From the NCBI GenBank assembly GCA_963849605.1, contig CAWKHX010000002.1, forward strand, positions 620,001-684,000: a DNA stretch of 64,000 bases. Reading direction: 5' to 3'. The notes beneath the pieces were generated by a model. That model did no database searches, had not been told where the DNA came from, and saw only the letters and a list, made by a program, of their open reading frames with translations. The stretch comes from DASPHG01 sp963849605. GTDB taxonomy: Bacteria; Actinomycetota; Thermoleophilia; Solirubrobacterales; Thermoleophilaceae. Numbering within the stretch: position 1 is the stretch's first letter; each line of letters starts with the position of its first letter. This document shows, in pieces, positions 1 to 8,701 of the stretch. A program made the translations under genes and the position numbers.

Positions 1-584
1 TGCTTCCCGCGAACCTCGGGCTGGCCGAGGCCGAGCTCGTGCTCAGCGGCAAGATGGGGCGCGAGCTCACGCTCAAGCGGGGCCTCATGGAGGTGAAGCG
101 CGACCGCGACATCGTGCTGATCGACTGCCCGCCCGCGCTCGGCCTCCTCACCGTAAACGCCCTCGTGGCGGCGGACCATGCGCTGATCTCGACCGAGGCC
201 CAGTACTTCTCCCTGCAGGGCGTCGAGCAGGCGCTCGAGGTGATCGAGCTGGCGAAGGAGAACCTCCACCCCGATCTCGAGTGGCTGGGGGTCGTGCTGA
301 ACATCGCCGACCTGCGCACCCGCCACTCGCGCGAGGCGCACGCCCAGCTCCGCGAGCGGTTCGGCGAGAGGGTCTTCGACAGCATCATCCGCCAGTCGAT
401 CCGCTACGCGGAGTCGGCCGAGCGCGGAGTGTCGATCCTCGACTTCGCGCCCCAGCTCGGCGCGGACTATCTCGCGCTCGGCCAGGAGGTGCTCGAGCGC
501 GTCGGGTTCCCCGAGGAGGCGCAACGGGTCGCCGGGATGCGTGAGAATGCCGCCGTCCCCATCGAGGAGGTGCCGTCTCAGTGA
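1..584 (+). CDS. parA: ParA/Soj-type chromosome partitioning ATPase, C-terminal part
   Basis: Partial gene: the frame is open to the left edge (first full codon at base 3), so the N-terminus with the deviant Walker A is outside the window. Visible are the LIDCPPALG segment typical of the ParA switch/Walker B region (about bases 118-145), the TEAQYFSLQGV stretch that follows it, and the usual ParA C-terminal helices. ParA ATPases move ParB-parS complexes during chromosome segregation. No parB follows here; instead the TGA stop overlaps the GTG of an amidase (GTGA), so the two are probably co-translated. Family assignment is firm; the partner ParB may lie upstream. Confidence 0.85.
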   Translation, partial: LPANLGLAEAELVLSGKMGRELTLKRGLMEVKRDRDIVLIDCPPALGLLTVNALVAADHALISTEAQYFSLQGVEQALEVIELAKENLHPDLEWLGVVLNIADLRTRHSREAHAQLRERFGERVFDSIIRQSIRYAESAERGVSILDFAPQLGADYLALGQEVLERVGFPEEAQRVAGMRENAAVPIEEVPSQ

Positions 585-2014
585 GCGATCTTCTGTTCCG
601 CCCTATAACCGAGCTCGCGGGGCTCGTCCGATCCGGCGAGGTCAGCTCGCGTGAGCTGGTGGAGGAGTCGCTCGCCCGCATCGACGAGGTCGACGGGGAG
701 ATCAACGCCTTCACGTTCACCGACCCGGACGGCGCCCTGGCGGCAGCCGACAAGGTCGCGAGCGGCGACGAGCGGCCGTTCGCCGGCGTGCCGATCGCGA
801 TCAAGGACCTGGGCGTGGCCGTCGCCGGCTGGCCGCTCACCAACTGCTCCGACCTCTACGCGGACTTCGCGCCCGACTACGACAGCTTCGTGGCGCGGCG
901 TCTCCGCGAGGCCGGCTTCGTCTTCGTCGGCCGTACGGCCTCGCCCGAGTTCGGGATCGTGCCGGTGACCGAGTCGCGGCGATTCGGCCCCACCCGCAAC
1001 CCGTGGGACACCGGCCGCACGCCTGGCGGGTCGTCCGGCGGCTCGGGCGCGGCGGTCGCCTCCGGGATGGTCCCGGTCGCCCACGCCAGCGACGGCGGCG
1101 GCTCGATCCGGATCCCAGCGTCGTGCTGCGGCCTCGTCGGCCTCAAGGCGAGCCGCGGCCGGATCTCGCGCGGGCCCGAGTTCGGCGACTCCTTCCTGGC
1201 CACCGACGGCACGCTCTGCAGAACCGTCGCCGAGGCCGCCGTCACGCTCGACCTGCTCGCTGGCTACGAGCCCGGCGACGCCACCTGGGCGCCGCCGCCG
1301 AGCGCCCCGTTCGTGGAGGCGGTCGGGCGCGACCCGGGCAAGCTCCGGATCGGGTTCACGACGAGCCCTCCGATCGGAATGGACCCGGATCCCGAGAGCG
1401 TGCGCGGCGCCGAGGAGGCGGCGAAGCTGCTCGAGTCGCTCGGGCATCAGATCGTTTCGATCGAGTACGACTGGCCCGCCGACGAGTTCGTCGCCACGTT
1501 CGTCGACCTGTGGGCCGGAATGGTCTCCGTCGGGATCGCCTATGCCGGCGTCCTCGGCTACGAGATCACGGAGGAGAAGGTCGAGCCGCTCTCGTGGGAC
1601 CTGTTCCACAAGGGGCTCCAGCTGCCCAGCACCAAGTACCTCGGCTCGCTGACCCGGCTCCAGCAGATCTCGCGTGAGCTGGTGGGCTGGTGGTCGGACA
1701 TCGACGTGCTGCTCACCCCCGGGCTCGGACAGCGCCCGGTGCCGATCGGGACGATCAACCCCCAGAAGGAGGACGACCCGTTCACCTCCCTGATCCCGGA
1801 TTCGTCCGACTTCACGCCCTACACCGCGGTGTGGAACGTGACCGGCCAGCCGGCGATCTCGCTGCCGCTCCTCCAGGGCGACGACGGGCTGCCGACGTCG
1901 ATCCAGCTGGTTGGGCCGCCGGTCGGCGAGGAGCTCCTCCTGAGCCTCTCGGCGCAGATCGAGGCCGAAAGGCCCTGGGCGGATCGCCGCCCGGAGCTCG
2001 TGGGCGCTGCATAA
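581..2014 (+). CDS. Amidase-signature family hydrolase
   Basis: 477 residues, full length for an amidase-signature enzyme (hydrolysis of carboxamides through a Ser-cisSer-Lys triad). The triad reads as K75 in IAIKDLG, cis-Ser S151 in PGGSSGGS, and nucleophile S175 in DGGGSIRIP. The GTG start overlaps the parA stop by four bases and GAGGAGG lies 10 bases upstream, which settles this start. It is a stand-alone enzyme rather than GatA: there is no gatB or gatC nearby. The natural substrate cannot be told from the sequence. A second paralogue lies at 44337-45743. Confidence 0.88.
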   Translation: MSDLLFRPITELAGLVRSGEVSSRELVEESLARIDEVDGEINAFTFTDPDGALAAADKVASGDERPFAGVPIAIKDLGVAVAGWPLTNCSDLYADFAPDYDSFVARRLREAGFVFVGRTASPEFGIVPVTESRRFGPTRNPWDTGRTPGGSSGGSGAAVASGMVPVAHASDGGGSIRIPASCCGLVGLKASRGRISRGPEFGDSFLATDGTLCRTVAEAAVTLDLLAGYEPGDATWAPPPSAPFVEAVGRDPGKLRIGFTTSPPIGMDPDPESVRGAEEAAKLLESLGHQIVSIEYDWPADEFVATFVDLWAGMVSVGIAYAGVLGYEITEEKVEPLSWDLFHKGLQLPSTKYLGSLTRLQQISRELVGWWSDIDVLLTPGLGQRPVPIGTINPQKEDDPFTSLIPDSSDFTPYTAVWNVTGQPAISLPLLQGDDGLPTSIQLVGPPVGEELLLSLSAQIEAERPWADRRPELVGAA

Positions 2015-2079
2015 GGGCCCAACCCGAAACTGGACGAATGTCTGATCACGGCCGGACGCCTGCGGCCGATACTCCCAGT

Positions 2080-2283
2080 GTGAGCGAGAAGGCAATCGTC
2101 ACCTGCACGGAGTGCGGGTTCGAGTGGTTCGGCCCCACCGCCGCCCACGCCCTGCGCCTCGTCGGCAGCTGCACCCGCTGCCACGGTGCCCTGCGCTTCG
2201 CCGACGAGCCGGCCCTCCCGGCCATCTCGGAGGAGCCCGCCGACGTACCGGCGCACCTCGTGCTGGGGAACCCCCGCCTCTAG
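2080..2283 (+). CDS. Small zinc-ribbon protein
   Basis: 67 residues from GTG 2080; an upstream in-frame ATG at 2038 would add 14. Four cysteines (C9, C12, C31, C34 from the GTG start) form two CxxC knuckles 18 residues apart, typical of a single zinc ribbon. GATACT lies 6 bases before the GTG, matching the leaderless pattern seen across this window, so I prefer the shorter form. The tail is acidic and proline-rich. No further domain is recognisable; a role in nucleic-acid or protein binding is only a guess. Confidence 0.6.
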   Translation: MSEKAIVTCTECGFEWFGPTAAHALRLVGSCTRCHGALRFADEPALPAISEEPADVPAHLVLGNPRL

Positions 2284-2291
2284 GGGCCGCT

Positions 2292-3143
2292 CTACAGCTC
2301 CCTGACGTCCGCCCCGGCGGGCGTGAACTGGACCCGGCGCACGTCGCAGTCCGGCGCGGCCTTCCTGACCGCGTCCATGACGGCACCCGTTTGCTGCCAG
2401 TGGATCCAGAAGAGCACGGTCGGGCCCGCGCCGGAGATCGAGGCGCCCACGGCACCCAGCTCCTGCGCCTTTCGGACCAGCTCCATCGAGCGCGGATAGA
2501 GGCTCTCGCGGCGGGGCTGGTGCAGGCGGTCCTCGAGCCCGCGCGCGACCAGGTCGAGGTCGTTCCGCTGGAGCCCGAGCACGAGCAGCGACGCGTGCCC
2601 GATGTTGTGGACCGCGTCGGCCATCGGCACCTCGGCGGGCAGGGCTGCACGCGCCTCCTCGGTGGGGACCGGCTCGGGTGGGATCGCGATCACGCCCTCC
2701 ATCCCGGGCGGCGGTTCGAAGCGGTCCGCCTGGTCGCCGGTGCAGACGACGAATCCGCCGCGCAGGGCCGCCGCCACGTTGTCCGGGTGGCCCTCGAGCT
2801 CGCGCGCGACCTCGAAGATCGGCGCGTCGAGCTCGTACAGGTGGTCCGCCGCGACGAGGCCGGCGACGATCGCGGCGGCGCTCGAGCCGAGGCCCGCGCC
2901 CACCGGGATCTCCGACCGGATGTGGAAGGCCAGGCCGTCGGCGGGATGCAGCGCCTCGAAGGCACGCACGCAGAGATTCGTGCGGTCGGTGGGCACGCCG
3001 GGGACGTCGCTGTGGACGAAGAACTCCCCGGTCTCCTCGACCTCGAGCTCGAGGTTGAGCGACAGCGCCGCGGCGAGGCAGTCGTAGCCGGGCCCGAGGT
3101 TCGCGCTCGAGGCGGGCACTCGCACGAGGCGGTGGCGGCGCAC
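2292..3143 (-). CDS. thrB: Homoserine kinase
   Basis: 283 residues, a GHMP-family kinase that phosphorylates L-homoserine to O-phosphohomoserine, the substrate of the adjacent threonine synthase. The N-terminal VPASSANLGPGYD segment and the phosphate-binding loop GAGLGSSAAA (about residues 82-91) are diagnostic. The GTG start overlaps the thrC TAG stop by one base (TAGTG), so translation is coupled. Last gene of the lysA-hom-thrC-thrB block. Slightly shorter than the usual ~300 residues but with both ends intact. Confidence 0.93.
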   Translation of the reverse strand: MRRHRLVRVPASSANLGPGYDCLAAALSLNLELEVEETGEFFVHSDVPGVPTDRTNLCVRAFEALHPADGLAFHIRSEIPVGAGLGSSAAAIVAGLVAADHLYELDAPIFEVARELEGHPDNVAAALRGGFVVCTGDQADRFEPPPGMEGVIAIPPEPVPTEEARAALPAEVPMADAVHNIGHASLLVLGLQRNDLDLVARGLEDRLHQPRRESLYPRSMELVRKAQELGAVGASISGAGPTVLFWIHWQQTGAVMDAVRKAAPDCDVRRVQFTPAGADVREL

Positions 3144-4135
3144 TAGCTCAGCACCGCCCGCTCGACCTCGTCGAGATCGGGCCCGCAGGTGACTACGGAG
3201 GCGGCCTGGCTCATCGCCGTCGTCGGGTCCTTGAGGCCGTGGCCGGTGAGGACGCAGACCACGCGCCCCTCGGCGCCGTACTTGATCAGCCCTGCGACGG
3301 AAGCCGCGGATGCGGGCTCGCAGAACACGCCCTCGCGGCGGCCGAGCAGGTCGTACGCGGCCAGGATCTCGTCATCGGTTACCGCCCGCACCTCGCCTCG
3401 CGATGCGGTGAGGGCGTTCATCGCGTCCTCCCACCGCGCCGGGTTCCCGATCCGGATCGCCGACGCAACCGTCTCCGGCTCCTCGACGACGCGCCCCTCG
3501 ACAAGCGGCGCCGCGCCCGCGGCCTGGTACCCGTGCAGCACCGGCGCGGTTTCGTACTCCCGGAAGCCCTTCCACCATGCGGTCACGTTGCCCGCGTTCC
3601 CGACCGGGATGCAGAGGACGTCGGGCGCCTCGCCGAGCTGGTCGCAGACCTCGAATGCTCCGGTCTTCTGGCCCTCGATGCGAAAGTCGTTCAAGGAGTT
3701 GACGAGGGCGATGGGGTTGCGCTCGACCACCTGCCGGGTCAGCGCGAGCGCCTCGTCGAAGTTCCCCTTGAGCGCGATCACGCGGGCGCCGTGCATGAGC
3801 GCCTGCGCGAGCTTGCCGGCCGCGATCTTGCCCTCCGGCACGATCACCGCGCCGCGCAGCCCGGCTCGCGCCGCGTACGCGGCAGCGCTCGCGGCGGTGT
3901 TGCCGGTGGAGGCGCAGATCACCGCCTCGGCCCCCTCCTCGACCGCCGCCGACACCGCCACGGTCATGCCGCGGTCCTTGAACGACCCCGTCGGGTTGAG
4001 TCCCTCGTACTTGAGCCACACCTCGCAGCCGGTCAGCTCCGATACGACCGGAGCGGGGATCAGAGGGGTGTCCCCCTCCTCCAGGGTCACGTGCGGCTCC
4101 ACCGGGAGCCGGTCCGCGTAGCGCCAGAGGCTCAG
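3143..4135 (-). CDS. thrC: Threonine synthase
   Basis: PLP enzyme converting O-phosphohomoserine to threonine. NPTGSFKDRG carries the PLP lysine (K42 from GTG 4102, K53 from the start used here). CASTGNTAASAAAYAARAG and VGNAGN are further PLP contacts. The only ATG/GTG/TTG candidate is GTG 4102, but the frame is open upstream and the peptide before it (LSLWRYADRLPV) matches the conserved N-terminus of the family. A CTG at 4135 overlaps the hom TGA stop (CTGA), so I place the start there. If GTG 4102 is used, eleven conserved residues would be lost. Confidence 0.9.
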   Translation of the reverse strand: MSLWRYADRLPVEPHVTLEEGDTPLIPAPVVSELTGCEVWLKYEGLNPTGSFKDRGMTVAVSAAVEEGAEAVICASTGNTAASAAAYAARAGLRGAVIVPEGKIAAGKLAQALMHGARVIALKGNFDEALALTRQVVERNPIALVNSLNDFRIEGQKTGAFEVCDQLGEAPDVLCIPVGNAGNVTAWWKGFREYETAPVLHGYQAAGAAPLVEGRVVEEPETVASAIRIGNPARWEDAMNALTASRGEVRAVTDDEILAAYDLLGRREGVFCEPASAASVAGLIKYGAEGRVVCVLTGHGLKDPTTAMSQAASVVTCGPDLDEVERAVLS

Positions 4136-5352
4136 TCGAAGAACTCCTCGATCACCCGGATGATCCGCGGCTCGGCGCGCATGAAGTCGAGCCGGCCGAT
4201 CAGCTCGACAGCGGCCAGGAACTTCGACTCGAGCACGGGGTGCATGACCATCACGAGGCGCGCGTTGTCGCCGAGGCCGTGCTGCACGACGGACTTGACC
4301 GACACGCCCTGGAGGCCGAGCAGCTCGGCGACCTGCGCGAGGACTCCCGGCCGGTCCGCGACCTCGAGGTGGAGGTAGAAGGCAGACTCGACGTCGCTGA
4401 CCAGCTCGACCTCCTCGGCCGGCGCGGGCAGCGACGGCGGCGGGATCATCGCCGAGATGACGTCGCCGAGGACGGCGCTCGCGGTCTGGCTTCCGCCGGC
4501 GCCTGGCCCCGACAGCGTGACCTCCGTGATCGCGGGCGACTCGATGGTGACGGCGTTGAACGCCCCGTCGACAGACGCGAGCGGGTGCTCGCCGTAGAGG
4601 AAGGCGGGGTACACGCGCACGGAGATGCCGCCGTTCACGCGCTCCGCCGTGCCGACCAGCTTCAGCGACAGGCCGAACTCTTTCGCGTGCGCGATGTCGT
4701 CGGGAGTGATGTTCTCGATGCCCTGGTGCGGCACCTGGTCGAGCGTGATCGGGGCGTTGAACGCGAGCCGCGCGATGATCGCCATCTTCGCCGCGGCGTC
4801 TTTCCCGTTCACGTCCTCGGACGGATCGGCCTCGGCATAGCCGAGCTGCTGCGCCTGGGCGAGGGCGGACTCGTAGGTCTCGCCCGTACGAGTCATCTCG
4901 CTGAGGATGAAGTTCGTGGTCCCGTTCACGATTCCGTGGACGCGCTGGATGTGGGCTGCGGCGAGCGTCTCGTTGATCACGCGGATCACGGGCACCACGC
5001 CGCCTACCGACGCCTCGAACCGCAGCTGCGCGCCCCCGTCGCGCGCGGCCGCGTAGATCTCCTCGCCGTGCTGGGACAGCACCTGCTTGTTCGCGGTCAC
5101 CACGTGCTTGCCCGCCTGGAGCGCGCGCAGGATGTACTCGCGCGCGGGCTCGGTCCCGCCCATCACCTCGACGATGAGGTCGCTCGACGCGAGGATCTCG
5201 TCGAACTCGCCCTGGCCGCGGGTGAGCACGCCGGAGATCTCCGGCCGCATGCCGGTCGCCGCTTCGATCGCGCCGGCCCGCTCTTCGAGTAGCTCGTGGA
5301 ACGCCCCTCCGACCGTCCCGCGGCCGAGGAGCCCGACGCTAAAAGACGTCAC
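4132..5352 (-). CDS. hom: Homoserine dehydrogenase with ACT domain
   Basis: 406 residues. Reduces aspartate semialdehyde to homoserine with NAD(P)H, the branch point towards threonine and methionine. The Rossmann loop GLLGRGTVGGAF is at residues 7-18, the catalytic core contains GTTNFILSEM, and the last ~80 residues (from about FYLHLEVADRPGVL) form an ACT domain, which in this family binds threonine for feedback inhibition. GTG start; its first 14 bases overlap the end of lysA. Followed directly by thrC. Regulation beyond the ACT domain is not visible. Confidence 0.95.
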   Translation of the reverse strand: MTSFSVGLLGRGTVGGAFHELLEERAGAIEAATGMRPEISGVLTRGQGEFDEILASSDLIVEVMGGTEPAREYILRALQAGKHVVTANKQVLSQHGEEIYAAARDGGAQLRFEASVGGVVPVIRVINETLAAAHIQRVHGIVNGTTNFILSEMTRTGETYESALAQAQQLGYAEADPSEDVNGKDAAAKMAIIARLAFNAPITLDQVPHQGIENITPDDIAHAKEFGLSLKLVGTAERVNGGISVRVYPAFLYGEHPLASVDGAFNAVTIESPAITEVTLSGPGAGGSQTASAVLGDVISAMIPPPSLPAPAEEVELVSDVESAFYLHLEVADRPGVLAQVAELLGLQGVSVKSVVQHGLGDNARLVMVMHPVLESKFLAAVELIGRLDFMRAEPRIIRVIEEFFD

Positions 5353-6574
5353 GTGCCGTGAGGTCGTCGAAGGTCTCGCGCCGCACGACGACGCGGGCGT
5401 CGCCGTCCTTGCAGAAGATCACCGGCGGCCGGCGAAGCGAGTTGTAGTTGTTCGCCATCGCGTGACCGTATGCGCCCGTTGCGGGGATGACCAGCACGTC
5501 GCCGGGCTTCGGGTCGTCGAGCATCACGTCGCGCACGAGGATGTCGCTCGACTCGCAGTGCATGCCGGCCACCGTGCACAGGCTCTCGCCGCCGAACCGG
5601 TCGGCGATCTCCGCCTCGTACCGCGCGCCGTAGAGCATCGGCCGCAGGTTGTCCGACATGCCGCCGTCGACGGCGACGTACGTGCGGATGCCCGGGATCT
5701 CCTTGACGGTGCCGACGGTGTAGATCGTCACCCCGGCGTTGCCCACCAGCGCCCGTCCCGGCTCGCATAGGACGGTCACGTCCTTGGACGCGCGCTTCAG
5801 CAGCGCTTCGGCGAAGTCCTCGATCGAGGGCGGGTCGTCGTCGGCCGTGTACGCGATCCCGAGACCGCCGCCGAGGTTGAGCCGAGGCCAGTCGCCCAGG
5901 GCGCCGAGCACCTCGGCGAGCTTCTCGAACGGCTCGAGCTCGAAGATCTGCGATCCGATGTGGGCGTGCAGCCCCGTCAGCTCGAGGTCGCCGAGCCGCT
6001 CGAGCGCCTGCGGCACGTCGTCGATCGCAAAGCCGAACTTCGAGTCGACCTGCCCGGTCTGGATGTAGGAGTGCGTGGACGGCTCGATCCCGGGCGTGAC
6101 GCGCAGCATCACGCGCTGGCGCGGCGCGATCCGCTGGAGCCGGTCGATCTCGTCGAAGGAGTCGAGAACGATCGTGCCGACACCGTTCTCGACCGCGTAC
6201 TCGAGCTCCTCGCCGGTCTTGTTGTTCCCGTGCATGTAGATCCGGGCCGGGTCGAACCCGCCCGCGAGCGCCAGGTGCAGCTCGCCCGCGCTCGCCACGT
6301 CGCACGAGAGCCCCTCCTCGGAGAAGAGCCGGTAGGCCGCCGTGCAGGGAAAGGCCTTGCTCGCGTAGATCACCTCGAAGTGCTCGGTGCGGGCGGCGAA
6401 CGCCTCCTGGAACTCGCGCGCACGGGCGCGCATGTCGTCCTCCGCGTAGACGTACGCCGGCGTGCCGAACTCCTTCGCGAGCTCGACCACGTCGCATCCG
6501 CCCACCTCGAGCCGGCCCGCCTCGTTCAGGCGGGAGCCGAGCGGGTAGACCTGGGATAGCGTGGTCGCCGCCAT
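5339..6574 (-). CDS. lysA: Diaminopimelate decarboxylase
   Basis: 411 residues from ATG 6574; a longer open frame runs upstream, but the family N-terminus (YPLGSRLNEAGRLEVGG) starts just after this ATG. Decarboxylates meso-diaminopimelate to lysine. The PLP lysine is K73 in YASKAFP; the GMHCESSDIL motif holds the substrate-binding Cys-Glu pair; HIGSQI is also present. No Shine-Dalgarno sequence: GATAAT lies 7 bases before the ATG, so the mRNA is probably leaderless. Heads the reverse lysA-hom-thrC-thrB block, linking lysine and threonine synthesis. Confidence 0.94.
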   Translation of the reverse strand: MAATTLSQVYPLGSRLNEAGRLEVGGCDVVELAKEFGTPAYVYAEDDMRARAREFQEAFAARTEHFEVIYASKAFPCTAAYRLFSEEGLSCDVASAGELHLALAGGFDPARIYMHGNNKTGEELEYAVENGVGTIVLDSFDEIDRLQRIAPRQRVMLRVTPGIEPSTHSYIQTGQVDSKFGFAIDDVPQALERLGDLELTGLHAHIGSQIFELEPFEKLAEVLGALGDWPRLNLGGGLGIAYTADDDPPSIEDFAEALLKRASKDVTVLCEPGRALVGNAGVTIYTVGTVKEIPGIRTYVAVDGGMSDNLRPMLYGARYEAEIADRFGGESLCTVAGMHCESSDILVRDVMLDDPKPGDVLVIPATGAYGHAMANNYNSLRRPPVIFCKDGDARVVVRRETFDDLTARDVF

Positions 6575-7289
6575 GTGCCCGATTATCCACGAGGCACCGG
6601 AACCGCCCCGGCTCGGAACGCACAACGGGCTGTCGTACGCGCTGTTCACGCCGAGCGGAGATCCGAAGGCGGGCGTCGTGATCCTGCACGGCGCGGGCTC
6701 CGCCAAGGAGAACCACTTCGACTACGGCCGCGCGGCGCGCGCCCACGGCTTCGCGGCGCTCGCGTTCGACCAGCGCGGCCACGGGCGCTCCGAGGGCCGG
6801 TTCGGCGCGACCGCGGTCGAGGATGCCGTGTCCATGTGCGAGCTGCTTGCGCAGGAGGTGCCGGCGGTCGCCCTGCGCGGCTCCAGCATGGGCGGCTTCG
6901 TCGCGATACATGCGGGCGCGGGCTGGGGCGAGGCGGCCGCCGTCGTGGCCATCTGCCCGGCGCCCGAGGACCTGCTGCTGCGCGGCCTGCGTTCGGGGCG
7001 CCTGGTCGAGTTCGAGGTCGACCGCGAGGCGATCGAGCCGTGGCTCGAGGCACTCGACATCTACGAGGCCGTGGGACGGCTCGGTCCGCGCACGGCGCTC
7101 CTGCTCATGCACGCCGAGGGCGACGAGCAGATCCCCTACACCGTCTCGCAGGAGCTGCACGATGCGGCGCAGGAGCCCAAGCGCCTCCTGGTCCTGCCGG
7201 GAGGCCACCACCGCTCGCTCCAGCACGACGGCGAGATGCAGGGCGAGTCCCTGCGCTTTATCGCCCGCGCGGCTAGTTCCCGAGCTTGA
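6573..7289 (+). CDS. Alpha/beta hydrolase
   Basis: 238 residues from ATG 6573 (GTG 6561 would add four). The order ILHGAGSAKENH (oxyanion strand), FDQRGHGRSEG, the nucleophile elbow GSSMGGFVA, and a late GGHHRS histidine is that of an alpha/beta-hydrolase of the serine-aminopeptidase/dienelactone-hydrolase type. A catalytic acid is likely near HAEGDEQIP. Its ATG and the lysA ATG share the palindrome CATG, so the divergent genes have no spacer; one or both must be leaderless or start further inside. The substrate is unknown. The 3' end overlaps the convergent gene by 17 bases. Confidence 0.8.
   Translation: MCPIIHEAPEPPRLGTHNGLSYALFTPSGDPKAGVVILHGAGSAKENHFDYGRAARAHGFAALAFDQRGHGRSEGRFGATAVEDAVSMCELLAQEVPAVALRGSSMGGFVAIHAGAGWGEAAAVVAICPAPEDLLLRGLRSGRLVEFEVDREAIEPWLEALDIYEAVGRLGPRTALLLMHAEGDEQIPYTVSQELHDAAQEPKRLLVLPGGHHRSLQHDGEMQGESLRFIARAASSRA
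6582..6587 (-). promoter_or_regulatory. -10 element of lysA (leaderless)
   Basis: GATAAT on the minus strand, separated from the lysA ATG by seven bases. At this distance transcription would start at the A of the ATG. The site lies inside the first codons of the divergent hydrolase gene. No clear -35 box. Confidence 0.55.
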
Positions 7290-7872
7290 CGCCGCCGTCG
7301 CCGACCTTCACGTCTGGAAGGTCGCGGACGATGTCGGAGAGCGACTCTCCGGTCTCGCTGACGGTGTCGCCGACATCGGGGCTGACCTCGCCGACCGTGT
7401 CACCGAGGCCGCCCGTGAGCTGCTGGGTGCTGTCGGCGACCTGATCGGTCCCCTGGCCGCTGTCGAACGACGGCGTGCCGGGGATGGGCGTACCGCCGCC
7501 CGGGATCGTGCCGCCACCGGTGCCGTCACCGCCGCCGCCGAAGCCGCCGCCGGGCGTGGTCGTGCCGCCGCCACCCGATCCGCCAGTTCCGCCACCCGTG
7601 CCACCGCCGCCCGGCGCGGCCGTGCCCGGGCCGCCCGCCACCGCCACGGCCGCCGGGGCCGCGTCGAGCGCGACCTGCTCCGGGCCGGCGACGCGCGCGG
7701 TGTCTCCGTCGTCATCGTCGACCAGGACGCTCTCGACCGCGTCGCGGATCCCGCCGCCCGGCCATGCGTCGAAGGCAAACAGGGTCCCGACGAGCACGAG
7801 CAGGGAGGCAGAGAAGGCCAGCAGAAGTCCTGTGGTCCCGAGACTGGCGATGTAAGCCTTGGTGGCTCTCAT
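7273..7872 (-). CDS. Gly/Thr-rich membrane-anchored protein
   Basis: 199 residues. One transmembrane segment near the N-terminus (TTGLLLAFSASLLVLVGTLFAF, about residues 12-33) is followed by an acidic DDDDGD patch. Residues ~70-125 form a low-complexity Gly/Thr/Pro region of GGG-T-GG type, and the acidic tail contains repeated DTVGE/DTVSE units. Probably a type II membrane protein with a flexible extracytoplasmic domain; no enzymatic motif. ATG 7872 is preceded by GGGGAA; a TAAAGT hexamer ~45 bases upstream could be its promoter. No function can be assigned. Confidence 0.65.
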   Translation of the reverse strand: MRATKAYIASLGTTGLLLAFSASLLVLVGTLFAFDAWPGGGIRDAVESVLVDDDDGDTARVAGPEQVALDAAPAAVAVAGGPGTAAPGGGGTGGGTGGSGGGGTTTPGGGFGGGGDGTGGGTIPGGGTPIPGTPSFDSGQGTDQVADSTQQLTGGLGDTVGEVSPDVGDTVSETGESLSDIVRDLPDVKVGDGGVKLGN

Positions 7873-7925
7873 GGCAAGCGTTCCCCACCGACTGCCATCG
7901 GCACGCTGAGAGACGGACTTTAGCC

Positions 7926-8678
7926 CTACTGGCGCGTTTCCACCAGGCGCCCGCGCATTTGCACAACCCACGCCGCGCCGGCCGCGATCAGCGCCACGCT
8001 GACCAGCTGAGCGAGCGTCAGCCCGAGCGCGACGTCGTCGTTGCGCCTGATGAACTCGACCAGCAGCCGCTCCAGCCCCACGGCGACCAGGTAGAGGGCG
8101 AAGACGCCGCCGGGCGCTAGCCGTCCGCGCAGGTGCCACAGGCCCAGCGCGATCAGCCCCACGGACAAGCTCTCGTAGATCGGCGTCGGATGCACCTCGT
8201 CGGTCGTCGGAACCGTGCCGTCCGGATAGGACATCGCCCAGGGCAGGTCGGACTCGCTGCCGTAGTCGCCGTCGCCCGAGAGCTGGCAGCCCAGGCGGCC
8301 GACCGCATAGCCGAGCGCCAGCGGCACCGCGCACACGTCGAGCAGCTGGACGCCGAGGAAGCCGCGCCGCCATGCCCACAGCACGACGCCGATGGCGCCG
8401 CCCACAAGCCCCCCGAACCACACGAGCCCGGAGCCGGAGAAGACGTTGCCGAAGAAATCGTCCGAGACGTCGTCCCAGTTCTGCAGCAGGAAGTCGATCC
8501 GCGAGCCGATGACCCCGCCCACGAGCCCGGCAAAGATGATCTCGTACGCCCAGTCCGTGGGCTTGCCGAGCTCCTTGAGGTGCCGCGCGAGGACGGCGGC
8601 CGCGGCAATGAAGGCGGCGGCGAAGCAGAGCCCGAACGTCTTGAGCTCGAGCGGCCCTATCTGGAGATCGGGTTGCAA
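7926..8678 (-). CDS. lgt: Prolipoprotein diacylglyceryl transferase
   Basis: 250 residues, a multispanning membrane enzyme that moves diacylglycerol from phosphatidylglycerol to the lipobox cysteine of prolipoproteins. The signature GYAVGRLGCQLSGDGDYG matches the Lgt GRxGNFxNxExxG region, with Cys and Gly variants in the middle. HPTPIYES and the C-terminal LVEFIRR stretch are also family features. It starts with TTG, with TAGCCT nine bases upstream and no Shine-Dalgarno sequence. A plausible client in this window is the lipoprotein at 15288-16484. Confidence 0.9.
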   Translation of the reverse strand: MQPDLQIGPLELKTFGLCFAAAFIAAAAVLARHLKELGKPTDWAYEIIFAGLVGGVIGSRIDFLLQNWDDVSDDFFGNVFSGSGLVWFGGLVGGAIGVVLWAWRRGFLGVQLLDVCAVPLALGYAVGRLGCQLSGDGDYGSESDLPWAMSYPDGTVPTTDEVHPTPIYESLSVGLIALGLWHLRGRLAPGGVFALYLVAVGLERLLVEFIRRNDDVALGLTLAQLVSVALIAAGAAWVVQMRGRLVETRQ

Positions 8679-8701
8679 CCCGAGGCCAGGCTAGCTGGGC
8701 G

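Noticed and set aside
4136..5352. Threonine attenuator or riboswitch before thrC
   Set aside because: hom and thrC overlap, leaving no room for a leader; no run of Thr codons.
7475..7855. Proline-rich plus-strand ORF opposite the Gly-rich protein
   Set aside because: It is the complement of the Gly/Thr low-complexity region; no start signal and no motif beyond repeats.
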